The notes under the pieces: model-generated
What the model was told of the DNA's origin: nothing
Databases searched by the model: none
What the model saw: the letters and a program-made list of their open reading frames with translations, nothing else
DNA from: Sphingomonas flavalba
Lineage (GTDB): Bacteria > Pseudomonadota > Alphaproteobacteria > Sphingomonadales > Sphingomonadaceae
DNA: 64,000 bases
Assembly (NCBI RefSeq): GCF_004796535.1
Contig: NZ_SPHY01000008.1
Location: 62,001 to 126,000 of the forward strand
Direction of reading: 5' to 3'
In this document: in pieces, positions 20,293 to 29,386 of the stretch
Position numbering within the stretch: the stretch's first letter is position 1
Layout of the letters: each line of letters opens with the position of its first letter
Made by a program: the position numbers and the translations under genes

Positions 20293-22898
20293 TCGGCGGC
20301 CAGCGCCTTCAGCCGATAGAGCGCGTCCAGCGCCTCGCGCGGGGTCAGCGCGTCCGGGTCGATCGCCGCCAGCGCCTCGGCCAGCGGGTCGGCCGCCGGC
20401 TCCGGCGGCGGCGCGGCGGCGAACAGCGGCAGGTCGTCCAGCCCGGCGGCGATCCCGCCGGTCGCCTCGCGCCCCGCCTCCAGCTTCTTCAGCACCGCGC
20501 CGGCGCGGGCCAGCACCGCCGGGGGCAGGCCGGCCAGCCGGGCAACGGCCAGGCCATAGCTGCGGTCGGCCGGCCCCTCGCCCAGCTCGTGCAGCAGCAC
20601 CAGCTCGCCCTTCCACTCGCGCGCGCGAACATGGTGCAGCGACAGCGCGTCGAGCCGGTCGGCCAGCCGGGTCAGCTCGTGATAATGGGTGGCGAACAGG
20701 CAGCGGCAGCAGTTGTCCTCATGCACCGCCTCCACCACCGCCCAGGCGATCGCCAGCCCGTCATAGGTGCTGGTCCCGCGCCCGACCTCGTCGAGGATGA
20801 CAAAGCTGCGCGGCGTCGCCTGCGCCAGAATCGCTGCGGTCTCGACCATCTCGACCATGAAGGTCGACCGCCCGCGCGCCAGGTTGTCCGACGCGCCGAC
20901 CCGGCTGAACAGCCGGTCGATCAGCCCCAGCCGCGCGCGCGTCGCCGGGACGAAGCTGCCCGCCTGCGCCAGCACCGCGATCAGCGCGTTCTGGCGCAGG
21001 AAGGTCGATTTGCCGCCCATGTTCGGCCCGGTCACCAGCCATAGCCGGGCCTGTTCGGTCAGCGTGCAGTCATTGGCGACGAAGCGTTCGCCGGCCCTGC
21101 TTACCGCCGCCTCGACCACCGGGTGGCGGCCGCCGGCGATGTCCAGGCAAGGCGCGTCGACGAGCAGCGGCCGGCACCAGTTTTGGGTCACCGCCAGCTC
21201 GGCCAGCGCGCTTGCCACGTCGAGCCGGGCGAGCGCATCGGCAGTGGCGGCGATCGCGTCGCGCCGGACAACCGCCAGCGCGATCAACTCCTCCAGATGC
21301 GCCGCCTCGGCCGCCAGCGCATGCGCCCCGGCCTGGCCGACGCGCAGCGCCTGTTCGTGCAGGTCGGGCGCGTTGAAACGGACGACACCGGCCAGGGTCT
21401 GGCGGTGGGTGAAGCCCGAATCCGCCCGCATCAGCGGCTCGGCATGGCGGGCCGGCACCTCGACATGGTAGCCGAGCACCGCATTATGGCGGATCTTCAG
21501 CGCGGCAATGCCGGTCTCGCCGCGGTAGCGCGCCTCCAGCTCGGCGATCGCGCGCCGCCCCTCGCCGCCCTGCCCGCGCAGCGCGTCGAGCGCGGCATCA
21601 TACCCCTCGGCGATATACCCGCCCTGCGCCGCGTCGAGCGGCGGGCTGGGCACCAGCGCCCGCGCCAGCCGGTCGACCAGCGCGCCATGCCCGTCAAAGG
21701 CGGGGAGCAGCGCCTTCAACAGCGGCGGCATGGCGTCATCATGCGCCAGCCGCTCGCGCATCAGCCGCGCCTCGCCCAGCCCGTCGCGCAACTGCGCCAG
21801 GTCGCGCGGTCCGCCCCGCCCGGCGACCAGCCGGCCGAGCGCCCGGCCGATGTCGGGCAGCGCCCGCAGCGCGGCGCGCATGCCGTCGCGGGCGCCGCCG
21901 TCGCGCACATAATGGTCGACCAGGTCGAGCCGCTCGTCGATCGCCTGCCGGTCCATCAGCGGCGCGCCGATATCGGCGGCGAGCAGCCGCGCCCCCGCCC
22001 CGGTTACCGTGCGGTCGATGCAGTCGAGCAGGCTGCCCGCCCGCCCGCCGCCGCTCGCCCGCGTCAGCTCCAGGCTCTCGCGGGTCGCGGCGTCGATCGT
22101 CATATGCGCCGCCATGCCGCGCGAAACCGGGCGCTGGAGGAAGGGCAGCGCGCCCTTGCCGGCATGGTCGAGATAGGCGACCAGCCCGCCCGCCGCCGCC
22201 AGTTCGGCCCGACCGAACTGGCCCAGCCCGTCCAGCGTCGCCACGCCGAACAGCGCCTTCAGCCGCGCGGCGCCGCCGGCGCTGTCGAAATCGGGCTTCG
22301 GCCGCGCGACCGCGCCGGGCAGCGCGAAGCCCTCCGGCACGATGACTTCCGCCGCGCCGTAGCGGGCCAGCTCCGCGTCCAGCGCTGCCCGGTCGATCGC
22401 GGCGATCTCGAACCGGCCGGTGGAGATGTCGGCGGCGGCCAGCCCCAGCATGCCGCCCGCTTCGCCCAGCGCGACCAGCCAGTTGGCGGCGCGCGCGTCG
22501 AGCAACGCCTCCTCGGTCAGCGTGCCGGCGGTGACGAAGCGGACGATCGCCCGCGCCACCAGCGCCTTGCCGCCGCGCGCCTTGGCGGCGGCCGGGCTTT
22601 CCGTCTGCTCGGCAATGGCGACGCGGTGGCCGGCGCGGATCAGCCGGGCAAGATAGGCTTCGGCGGCGTGGACCGGCACGCCGCACATCGGCACCGGCCG
22701 CCCGTCATGCTCGCCGCGCGCGGTCAGCGCGATGTCGAGCGTTGCCGCCGCCGCCTTCGCGTCGTCGAAGAACAGCTCGAAGAAATCGCCCATCCGGTAG
22801 AACAGCAGGCAGTCGCCGGCCTCGGCCTTCAGCGCCAGATACTGCGCCATCATCGGAGTCGGGGCGGTCGGCTTGGCGGCGGGCATTGCCGGGGGCAT
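20283..22898 (-). CDS. mutS: DNA mismatch repair protein MutS
   Basis: MutS finds mismatches and small loops and recruits MutL. Counted from MPPAMPAAK the protein has 871 residues. The mismatch-binding Phe-X-Glu wedge is near the start (CLLFYRMGDFFELFFDDAK is its usual N-terminal context), the lever and clamp follow, and the C-terminal ATPase has Walker A GPNMGGKST and ILDEVGRGTSTYDG. Starts at 22886 (MPAAKPTAPTP) and further upstream are possible; no strong ribosome site decides. It is divergent from maeB, and a 128-bp palindromic element lies between the two promoters. Confidence 0.96.
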   Translation of the reverse strand: MPPAMPAAKPTAPTPMMAQYLALKAEAGDCLLFYRMGDFFELFFDDAKAAAATLDIALTARGEHDGRPVPMCGVPVHAAEAYLARLIRAGHRVAIAEQTESPAAAKARGGKALVARAIVRFVTAGTLTEEALLDARAANWLVALGEAGGMLGLAAADISTGRFEIAAIDRAALDAELARYGAAEVIVPEGFALPGAVARPKPDFDSAGGAARLKALFGVATLDGLGQFGRAELAAAGGLVAYLDHAGKGALPFLQRPVSRGMAAHMTIDAATRESLELTRASGGGRAGSLLDCIDRTVTGAGARLLAADIGAPLMDRQAIDERLDLVDHYVRDGGARDGMRAALRALPDIGRALGRLVAGRGGPRDLAQLRDGLGEARLMRERLAHDDAMPPLLKALLPAFDGHGALVDRLARALVPSPPLDAAQGGYIAEGYDAALDALRGQGGEGRRAIAELEARYRGETGIAALKIRHNAVLGYHVEVPARHAEPLMRADSGFTHRQTLAGVVRFNAPDLHEQALRVGQAGAHALAAEAAHLEELIALAVVRRDAIAATADALARLDVASALAELAVTQNWCRPLLVDAPCLDIAGGRHPVVEAAVSRAGERFVANDCTLTEQARLWLVTGPNMGGKSTFLRQNALIAVLAQAGSFVPATRARLGLIDRLFSRVGASDNLARGRSTFMVEMVETAAILAQATPRSFVILDEVGRGTSTYDGLAIAWAVVEAVHEDNCCRCLFATHYHELTRLADRLDALSLHHVRAREWKGELVLLHELGEGPADRSYGLAVARLAGLPPAVLARAGAVLKKLEAGREATGGIAAGLDDLPLFAAAPPPEPAADPLAEALAAIDPDALTPREALDALYRLKALAADQP

Positions 22899-22976
22899 AG
22901 CCCCCCGCCGCCCGCCCGTCATCCCTCGGCCGCATGTTTTCCGTATCATCCGCTTGCGGCGACACCCGCCCGCCGC

Positions 22977-23104
22977 CTAGAGTTTGCCCGCCTTAGGCGG
23001 CACCAGCCCGCTCCCCCACCCGGCCTCCCAACGGCAGTATCATGTGGGAGGCCGGGTGGGGGAGCGGGCTGGTGCCGATTCCGCTTGAAGCGGACAAACT
23101 CTAG
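22977..23104. repeat. palindromic element copy 1 (128 bp, REPIN-like)
   Basis: The ends are perfect 10-bp inverted repeats CTAGAGTTTG/CAAACTCTAG. Inside, a perfect 32-bp stem (22999-23030 with 23045-23076) encloses a 14-nt loop ACGGCAGTATCATG. Each outer arm has its own small hairpin (CCGCC-TTA-GGCGG on the left, CCGCT-TGA-AGCGG on the right), so the whole could fold as a four-way junction. The right arm has an extra GATTCC-type segment that the left lacks. It separates the divergent mutS and maeB genes. Confidence 0.9.
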
Positions 23105-23137
23105 ACCGATGGCATAGACAGCAGGAGAGGGGAGCGC

Positions 23138-25399
23138 ATGACCGAAGGGGCCAATGTCGAGTTTTCGGAACGCGAAGCGCTGCTGTTCCATTCGGAGGGG
23201 CGGCCGGGCAAGATCAAGATCGTCGCGACCAAGCCGATGGCGACCCAGCGCGACCTGAGCCTTGCCTATTCGCCCGGCGTCGCGGTGCCGGTGCGCGCGA
23301 TCGCCGCGGACCCGGCAACCGCCTATGACTATACCGCCAAAGGCAATCTGGTCGCGGTGGTCAGCAACGGCACCGCCATCCTCGGCCTCGGCAATCTCGG
23401 CGCGCTCGCCTCCAAGCCGGTGATGGAAGGCAAGGCGGTGCTGTTCAAGCGCTTCGCCGACGTCGACGCGATCGACATCGAGCTGGCGACCGAGGATGTC
23501 GGCCGGCTGATCGACGCGATCGAGCTGATGGAGCCAAGCTTCGGCGGCATCAACCTCGAGGACATCAAGGCGCCCGAATGCTTCATCATCGAGCAGACCC
23601 TGCGCGAGCGGATGAACATCCCGGTGTTCCACGACGATCAGCACGGCACCGCGATCATCGCCGCCGCCGGCATGATCAACGCGCTGCGCATCACCGGCCG
23701 GGCGATGAAGGACGTGCGGGTCGTCGTCAACGGCGCCGGCGCCGCCGCCGTCGCCTGCACCGAGCTGGTCAAGGCGATGGGCGTGCCGTCCGGCAACGTC
23801 ACGATGTGCGATTCGAAGGGGGTGATCTGGCAAGGCCGGACCGACGGCATGAACCAGTGGAAATCCGCCCATGCCGTCGAAACCGATGCGCGCAGCCTCG
23901 CCGACGCGATGCAGGGCGCCGACGTGTTCCTCGGCCTGTCCGTCGCCGGCGCGGTGACGGCGGACATGGTGCGCGCGATGGCGGACAAGCCGATCATCTT
24001 CGCGATGGCCAATCCGGACCCGGAGATCAGCCCCGACGAGGTCCACCGCATCCGCCAGGACGCGATCGTCGCGACCGGCCGGTCGGACTATCCGAACCAG
24101 GTCAACAATGTCCTCGGCTTCCCGTTCATCTTCCGCGGCGCGCTCGACGTGCGGGCGACGACGATCAACGACGAGATGAAGATCGCCGCCGCCCACGCCC
24201 TTGCCGACCTCGCCCGTCAGCAGGTGCCGGAGGAAGTGGCGCTCGCCTATGGCCGCGCCCACAGTTTCGGCCCGGACTATATCATCCCGGCGCCGTTCGA
24301 CCCGCGGCTAATGGAGGTGGTGCCCGCCGCCGTCGCCCGCGCGGCGATGGATTCCGGCGTCGCCACCCGGCCGATTCTCGACATGCCGGCCTATCGCCAG
24401 GCACTGAAGGCGCGGCTGTCGCCGACCACCTCGGTGCTGTCGCTCGCCTATGAAGGCGCCCGCGCCCGGCCGAAGCGTGTGCTGTTCGCGGAAGGCGAGG
24501 AGGAAGTGGTGCTGCGCGCCGCGATCCAGTTCGCCGACGGCGGCTACGGCGTGCCGGTCCTCGTCGGCCGCGACGACGTCCACGACCGGCTTCGCGCCCT
24601 CGGCATCGACGATCCGGGCCGGTTCGAGGTCCATAACAGCGTCAACTCGCCGCTGGTCCCGGCGATGGTCGACCGGCTGTACGAGCGGCTCCAGCGGCGC
24701 GGCTATCTGCGTCGCGAATGCCAGCGCATGGTCAACCGCGATCGCGACATCTTCGGCGCGCTGATGCTGCAGATGGGCGAAGCGGACGCGATGGTGACCG
24801 GCGTCACCCGCACCTACGCCCAGTCGATGCGAGAGGTGAAGCGGGTGCTCGACCCGGCCGAGGGCAAGGTGCCGTTCGGCCTGCACATCATGGTCGGCCG
24901 CGCCCATACCGTGTTCATCGCCGACACCACGGTCAACGAGCGGCCGACCGCCGAACAGCTCGCGGACATCGCCGAGCGCACCGCCGCCGTCGCCCGCCGT
25001 CTCGGGCAGGAGCCGCGCGTCGCCTTCCTCAGCTATTCCAGCTTCGGCAATCCGCCGGGCAAGTGGCTGGACAACATGCGCGACGCCGTCGCCCTGCTCG
25101 ACCAGCGCCGGGTCAGCTTCGAATATGAAGGCGAAATGGCGCCCGACGTCGCGCTCAATCCGGAGGTGATGAAAAGCTACCCGTTCAGCCGCTTGTCCGG
25201 CCCGGCCAACGTGCTGGTCATGCCCGGCCTGCAATCGGCCAACCTGTCGGCGAAGCTGCTGCGCGAGCTGGGCGGCGATTCGGTGATCGGACCGATGCTG
25301 ATCGGCATGGAACGCCCGGTGCAGATCGCGCCGATGGGCGCCAGCGCGTCGGACCTGATCACCCTGGGCGTCCTCGCCGCCGCCGGCATCGCGCGGTAG
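23138..25399 (+). CDS. maeB: NADP-dependent malic enzyme with phosphotransacetylase-like C-terminus
   Basis: 753 residues. It decarboxylates malate to pyruvate, making NADPH. Malic N-terminal domain ([33 protein letters not shown]), NAD(P)-binding domain ([19 protein letters not shown], about 190-420) and a C-terminal phosphate acetyl/butyryl transferase-like domain (from about 430), which regulates but usually does not catalyse. This three-part layout is typical MaeB of alphaproteobacteria. GGAGAGGGGAG precedes the ATG. Its TAG stop is supplied by the first bases of a half copy of the palindromic element. Confidence 0.97.
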   Translation: MTEGANVEFSEREALLFHSEGRPGKIKIVATKPMATQRDLSLAYSPGVAVPVRAIAADPATAYDYTAKGNLVAVVSNGTAILGLGNLGALASKPVMEGKAVLFKRFADVDAIDIELATEDVGRLIDAIELMEPSFGGINLEDIKAPECFIIEQTLRERMNIPVFHDDQHGTAIIAAAGMINALRITGRAMKDVRVVVNGAGAAAVACTELVKAMGVPSGNVTMCDSKGVIWQGRTDGMNQWKSAHAVETDARSLADAMQGADVFLGLSVAGAVTADMVRAMADKPIIFAMANPDPEISPDEVHRIRQDAIVATGRSDYPNQVNNVLGFPFIFRGALDVRATTINDEMKIAAAHALADLARQQVPEEVALAYGRAHSFGPDYIIPAPFDPRLMEVVPAAVARAAMDSGVATRPILDMPAYRQALKARLSPTTSVLSLAYEGARARPKRVLFAEGEEEVVLRAAIQFADGGYGVPVLVGRDDVHDRLRALGIDDPGRFEVHNSVNSPLVPAMVDRLYERLQRRGYLRRECQRMVNRDRDIFGALMLQMGEADAMVTGVTRTYAQSMREVKRVLDPAEGKVPFGLHIMVGRAHTVFIADTTVNERPTAEQLADIAERTAAVARRLGQEPRVAFLSYSSFGNPPGKWLDNMRDAVALLDQRRVSFEYEGEMAPDVALNPEVMKSYPFSRLSGPANVLVMPGLQSANLSAKLLRELGGDSVIGPMLIGMERPVQIAPMGASASDLITLGVLAAAGIAR

Positions 25400-25447
25400 A
25401 GTTTGTCCGCTTCAGGCGGAATCGGCACCTACCCGCTCCCCACCCGG
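25396..25447. repeat. half copy of the palindromic element (copy 2)
   Basis: GTAGAGTTTGTCCGC, TTCAGGCGGAATCGG and CACCTACCCGCTCCC run like the reverse complement of the right arm of copy 1, including the AATCGG segment that marks that arm. The loop and the other arm are missing. The half copy lies between convergent genes: it provides the TAG of maeB and, read the other way, the last nine codons and TGA of the membrane methyltransferase gene. Confidence 0.85.
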
Positions 25448-26701
25448 TCGCCCGCCGATCCACCGGATCAGGCGCGGCACCGGCGCATTGCGCTCCATCC
25501 ACGCCGAATAGGCGCGATAGGCCGGGTCGGCGCCCAGATGCGCCTCCTCGGTCCTGGCCCGCCACCAGTAGACCCCGGCGACGACGGCGAGCAGCGCGGT
25601 GTTGCGGGCCGCGTCGACCAGGCTGCCGGTCGTCGCCAGGAACGGCAGGGTCGACAGCCACCAGAAGAGATTCTTCGACAGATAGGCCGGGTGGCGGCTC
25701 CAGCGGTACGGCCCATGGGTCAATATGCCGCGATGGGTCAGGTTGGAGAAACGCAGCCCGAACGCCACCGTCGCCCAGGCGTAGACGGCGGTCAGCAGCA
25801 CCAGCACCGCGCCCAGGACGGCTGCTGGCAGCGGGTGGCCGGCCAGCCAGTCGGCCCAGTCGCCGGTGCCGCTGTGGTAGTCGAGCGGCCCGCCATTCGC
25901 CATCAGCACGAACGGCGGATAGCAGATCAGCGCCGCCACCCAGCCGGCCATCGTCGGCTCGGCCGAGCGGATATGCGCGTCGAGCGGCCGCAGCGTCAGC
26001 ACATAGCCGACGGTCGCGACCTGCACGTCGATGACGAACATCGCGGTGATCAGGTAGCGCGCCAGCGCCACCGGGTCGGCGAACGCGTCGCGCCACGGCG
26101 TCCGCACCACCTCGCCGAACCCGCCCGGCACGATCGACAGCATGAACGCCAGGAAAAAGCCCTTGACCGCCCATTGGCGCAGATGCGCCCGGATCGCCGG
26201 CCCGTCGCGCCCCGCGCCGATCAGCCAGGCGCCGAACGCATAGGTGCCGTCGCGCGGCTCGACCAGACGCCGGTCGAGCCATAGCAGGTAGGGGACGGAG
26301 AACAGGACAAGGAACGGCACCGCCGCGCCCAGTACCCGCATCGCAAAGGCATAGTTGCCGTCCCAGTACCAGCGCGCGACCATGTAGACGACGGCAATGC
26401 CGCCCCATGTCGCCCACAGCCCGGCCAGCTTGACCAGGCTGATGTCGATCGCCTCCCGCCACGGCCGGGGCGGCGCGTCCCAGGCGATGCCGGTCGACGC
26501 GCGGCGGTGGACCTTGTCGACAGCCAGCGACCAGACGACCATCGGCGCGCCGCAGCACAGCAGCGCGACCAGCGCCGAATAGGGTCCGTCCATGCCGAAC
26601 AGGCGCGCGACCGCGATCCAGGCGGCGAGGCCCGCCAGCCCGGCGATGCCGACCGCGCCGCTGACGGCGGACGGCGGACAGGGATCGCCCGCGCGGCTCA
26701 T
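25412..26701 (-). CDS. multi-pass membrane protein with isoprenylcysteine/PEMT-type methyltransferase C-terminus
   Basis: 429 residues with about ten hydrophobic segments. The C-terminal part has the ICMT/PEMT-like signature: LTHGPYRWSRHPAYLSKNLF near residues 320-340, then RARTEEAHLGADPAYRAYSA. Such domains use S-adenosylmethionine at the membrane. The N-terminal 250 residues look like an extra membrane region, so this is longer than simple ICMT proteins (about 200). The substrate is unknown. The last residues GGERVGADSA are encoded by the half palindromic element and so are probably not ancestral. Confidence 0.85.
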   Translation of the reverse strand: MSRAGDPCPPSAVSGAVGIAGLAGLAAWIAVARLFGMDGPYSALVALLCCGAPMVVWSLAVDKVHRRASTGIAWDAPPRPWREAIDISLVKLAGLWATWGGIAVVYMVARWYWDGNYAFAMRVLGAAVPFLVLFSVPYLLWLDRRLVEPRDGTYAFGAWLIGAGRDGPAIRAHLRQWAVKGFFLAFMLSIVPGGFGEVVRTPWRDAFADPVALARYLITAMFVIDVQVATVGYVLTLRPLDAHIRSAEPTMAGWVAALICYPPFVLMANGGPLDYHSGTGDWADWLAGHPLPAAVLGAVLVLLTAVYAWATVAFGLRFSNLTHRGILTHGPYRWSRHPAYLSKNLFWWLSTLPFLATTGSLVDAARNTALLAVVAGVYWWRARTEEAHLGADPAYRAYSAWMERNAPVPRLIRWIGGRPGGERVGADSA

Positions 26702-26743
26702 CGCTCCGCCGATAGAGCGGATAGGTAAGCAAGCGGTGAAGGG

Positions 26744-28141
26744 TCAGCCGGCGGCCGGCAGCCACAATGTCGCGCGCAGCCCGCCTTCCGGCCGGTTGGC
26801 CAGACTCAGCCGACCGCCATGGCCGGTGGCGATCGCCCGCGCCAGCGCCAGGCCCAGCCCGGCACCGCCGGTGTCGCGGCTGCGCGATCCTTCCGCGCGG
26901 GTGAACGGCTCGAACATCCGCTCGATGTCGTCCGGCGGGATGCCGGGGCCGTCGTCGTCAATCTCGACGATCGCGCCGCCGCTTTCGGCCCGCACCCGCA
27001 CCCGCACCCCGCCGCCATATTTGATTCCGTTCTCGATCAGGTTGCGCACCGCGCGGCGGATCAGTGTCGGCCGCATCGGCACGGTCAGCCGGTCGCTGTC
27101 CTCCGCCGTCACCGGCGCGCCCAGGTCGAGGAAATCGTCGACGACACTGTCGACCAGCGCCGGCAGGTCGACCAGCGCCGGCGGCTCGCTCGGCCGACCG
27201 AGCCGCGCCAGCGACAATATGTCGTCCAGCGTCCGGTTCATCTCGTCGATCGTCGCCGCCATCCGGTCGCGCTCGGCCTCGTCGTCGACCAACTCGGTGC
27301 GGACGCGCAGCGAGGCGAGCGGAGTGCGCAGGTCATGGCCGATCGCACCGAGCATCCGGTCCTTCTCGTCCAGCATCGCCGCCAGCCGCTCGCGCATCAG
27401 GTTGAACGCATGGACAAGCTGGCGGATGTCGGCGGGCCCGCGCTCCCTCACCGGCGGCGCGGGCGCGGCGCTGGTGAAACTGTCGGCGGCAATACGCAGG
27501 TCGCGCAGCGGCCGCGACAGTCGCCAGACGAACCACAGGACCGGGAGCAGGATGAAGCCGTAAAGCAGGATGGTCTGGAACAGCAGCCACAGCACCACGC
27601 GATAATCGTGCGGCGGGAATTGCGAGACGGCGGTAACCCAGCGCCCTTCGGCCAGTTCGGCCGACAGGATCAGCGCGTTGCGGCGCGGCCCCTCCACCCG
27701 GCGCAGCGTCGCCGTCGCGGGATCGCGGATATAGCGATATTCGCGGCCCATCGCCTCGGCCGCCTGCATCCGCTCGACGCCAAGGCCAAGCTCGGTCAGC
27801 GTCTGGCCGGCGCGGGCGACGACGTCGGGGCGCTTGGGCATCGCCGGCAGGATCGGGCTTCGCGCGGTCACCACGACCATCGGTTCGAACCCCGGCGGCC
27901 GCGGCGCCTCGGCGCGGGCGACCAGCTCGGCCAGCCGGGCGATGGCGACGGCGGTGGTCTGCTGGGTGCGCTGGCGCTCGCTGGCGCGCAGTTGCAATCC
28001 GAAATTGACCGCCTGGGCGACGAGCAGCGCCGCCGCCAGCAGCAGCGCCATCTGCCGGGCCAGGCTGCGCGGCCACAGCCGCTGAGCCAGCCGCCTCAAA
28101 GCCGGGTCACGTCGGCGGCCAGCGTATAGCCGCCGCCCCAT
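26744..28141 (-). CDS. EnvZ-type sensor histidine kinase
   Basis: 465 residues from the ATG at 28141. Transmembrane segment 1 (ARQMALLLAAALLVAQAV, about 29-46), a periplasmic sensor of about 130 residues, segment 2 (LLYGFILLPVLWFVWRL), HAMP, the phosphorylated histidine H269 in AIGHDLRTPLASLRV, and the ATPase boxes RNLIENGIKYGG, DDGPGIPPDDIERMF and GGAGLGLALARAI. A TTG at 28099 that overlaps the regulator stop (TTGA) would give a 451-residue protein and is a plausible alternative start, as the ATG version overlaps the regulator by 46 bp. Partner is the preceding response regulator. The signal is unknown. Confidence 0.94.
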   Translation of the reverse strand: MGRRLYAGRRRDPALRRLAQRLWPRSLARQMALLLAAALLVAQAVNFGLQLRASERQRTQQTTAVAIARLAELVARAEAPRPPGFEPMVVVTARSPILPAMPKRPDVVARAGQTLTELGLGVERMQAAEAMGREYRYIRDPATATLRRVEGPRRNALILSAELAEGRWVTAVSQFPPHDYRVVLWLLFQTILLYGFILLPVLWFVWRLSRPLRDLRIAADSFTSAAPAPPVRERGPADIRQLVHAFNLMRERLAAMLDEKDRMLGAIGHDLRTPLASLRVRTELVDDEAERDRMAATIDEMNRTLDDILSLARLGRPSEPPALVDLPALVDSVVDDFLDLGAPVTAEDSDRLTVPMRPTLIRRAVRNLIENGIKYGGGVRVRVRAESGGAIVEIDDDGPGIPPDDIERMFEPFTRAEGSRSRDTGGAGLGLALARAIATGHGGRLSLANRPEGGLRATLWLPAAG

Positions 28142-28815
28142 ACGGTCTTGATCAGCGCCGGGGCCTTCGGGTCCTCCTCGATCTTGCGGCGCAGCCGGCT
28201 GATATGGTTGTCGATCGCCCGGTCGAACGCATTGGCCTCGCGCCCCTGCGCCAGGTCGAGAAGCTGGTCGCGGCTCAGCACCTGGCGCGGGTGGGTGGCA
28301 AAGGCGAGCATCAGGTTGAACTCGCCGGTCGACAGCGGCACCGTCACCCCGTCGCGGTCGACCAGCGCGCGCTCACCGGCCTTCAGCACCCAGCCGGCAA
28401 AGACATAGCTCTGGGTCTCCGGCGCCTGCTGGCGCACGCCGCCGCGCGCCGCCCGGCGCAGGATCACCTTGATCCGCGCGACCAGCTCGCGCGGGGAAAA
28501 CGGCTTCACGACATAATCGTCGGCGCCCATCTCCAGCCCGACGATACGGTCGGTCTCCTCCGCCATCGCGGTCAGCAGCACCACCGGCAGGTCGCTGGTC
28601 TCGCGGATATGGCGGCACAGGCTGAGGCCGTCCTCGCCGGGCATCATGATGTCGAGGATGACGAGGTCGATCGCATAACCGGCCAGCCGGTCGCGCGCCG
28701 CCGCCGCATCGGCCGCCTGGGTCACACGAAAGCCGTTGCGCGCCAGATAGGCGGCGAGCGGCTCGCGGATCGAGCGCTCGTCGTCGACCAGCAGCAGGTG
28801 GGGCCTTTCGTCCAT
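28096..28815 (-). CDS. OmpR-family response regulator
   Basis: 239 residues. Receiver domain with acidic pocket VDDE (D11-D12), phosphoacceptor D55 in LVILDIMMPGEDG, T83-region LLTAMAEE and lysine in YVVKPFSPREL. A winged-helix DNA-binding domain follows from about residue 135 (LSTGEFNLMLAFATHPRQVL, ISRLRRKIEEDPKAP, TVWGGGYTL). AAGGAAAGG precedes the ATG. It leads the two-gene operon with the sensor kinase. A hairpin and a pair of 9-bp direct repeats lie in the 406-bp region upstream. Confidence 0.95.
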   Translation of the reverse strand: MDERPHLLLVDDERSIREPLAAYLARNGFRVTQAADAAAARDRLAGYAIDLVILDIMMPGEDGLSLCRHIRETSDLPVVLLTAMAEETDRIVGLEMGADDYVVKPFSPRELVARIKVILRRAARGGVRQQAPETQSYVFAGWVLKAGERALVDRDGVTVPLSTGEFNLMLAFATHPRQVLSRDQLLDLAQGREANAFDRAIDNHISRLRRKIEEDPKAPALIKTVWGGGYTLAADVTRL

Positions 28816-28868
28816 CGCCTTTCCTTACCCGCCCCGAAGCGAAAACGCGACGGCGGCCGAATACGACG

Positions 28869-28903
28869 AGGGCTCCGCCCCCGGGGTGGAGGGGCGAAGC
28901 CCT
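28869..28903 (-). promoter_or_regulatory. hairpin in the leader of the response regulator gene
   Basis: A 13-bp stem with one mismatch around a 9-nt loop. On the minus strand it is followed after 54 nt by the regulator start. It could be the tRNA-Gly terminator or a leader structure; there is no T-run after it. Confidence 0.4.
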
Positions 28904-29187
28904 GATCGGGTCCATGTCGTGTCCGCTGCCGGGGCGGGGTGGATCCCGGCGGCGGGGCGCCGGCGGCCGCGACACAGGGGGAAGTCGCGAACCGCCGGCT
29001 GTGGAAGGCTCGGCAGGGGTCAACCACCGGGCTTCCGACACCGCGACCCGAGCCTGCTCACGCTCTGCCGCGGTGAAACGCTACGTCCGGGTCGGGGCGG
29101 AGAGGGGAGGCTCCGTCGAGACCCGCTGTCTCGATGGCACCGTTATCGCCCTGCCCTGTCGCGCGAGTATGTCGGCACGGCAGAAAA

Positions 29188-29206
29188 TTGTCGCAATTTG
29201 TCGCAA
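29188..29206 (-). promoter_or_regulatory. tandem 9-bp direct repeats, possible OmpR-family operator
   Basis: On the minus strand TTGCGACAA occurs twice, separated by one A, so the copies are 10 bp apart, one helical turn. OmpR-type regulators bind such head-to-tail repeats. The site lies about 370 bp upstream of the response regulator gene and 16 bp past the end of tRNA-Gly. Autoregulation is only an inference. Confidence 0.4.
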
Positions 29207-29221
29207 AGCGGACGGCGGGGC

Positions 29222-29295
29222 TGGAGCGGGTAGCGGGGATCGAACCCGCATCACAAGCTTGGAAGGCTAGTGCTCTACCATTGAGCTATACCCGC
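29222..29295 (-). tRNA. tRNA-Gly (TCC anticodon)
   Basis: A 74-nt cloverleaf on the minus strand: acceptor GCGGGTA/TACCCGC, D arm GCTC-AATGGTA-GAGC, anticodon loop CTTCCAA with anticodon TCC, T arm with GTTCGATCC and an encoded CCA end. The anticodon stem CTAGC/GCTTG has one T-T mismatch at the second pair. No integrase or duplicated 3' end is nearby. Confidence 0.95.
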
Positions 29296-29386
29296 ATGCC
29301 CGCGCCCGCGCGAAGGCGCACGCCCCATGCCATCCCGGCGGCGGTCGCGTCAACGCCGCGCGAACGCCGACGGCAGCGGCCCCGCT

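Larger units (their letters stand above)
28816..29221. other. 406-bp noncoding region between response regulator and tRNA-Gly
   Basis: No reading frame here has convincing coding character. A near-perfect hairpin AGGGCTCCGCCCC/GGGGCGAAGCCCT (28869-28881 with 28891-28903) lies 54 bp upstream of the response regulator ATG. At the other end two direct copies of TTGTCGCAA lie at 29188-29196 and 29198-29206. The middle is GC-rich without a fold I recognise as a known RNA family (RNase P, 6S, SRP and tmRNA marks are absent). It may hold the regulator promoter and leader. Confidence 0.5.

Noticed and set aside
29222-29295. tRNA-Gly as an integration site of a genomic island
   Set aside because: No integrase, no repeated tRNA 3' end and no change of gene character next to it.
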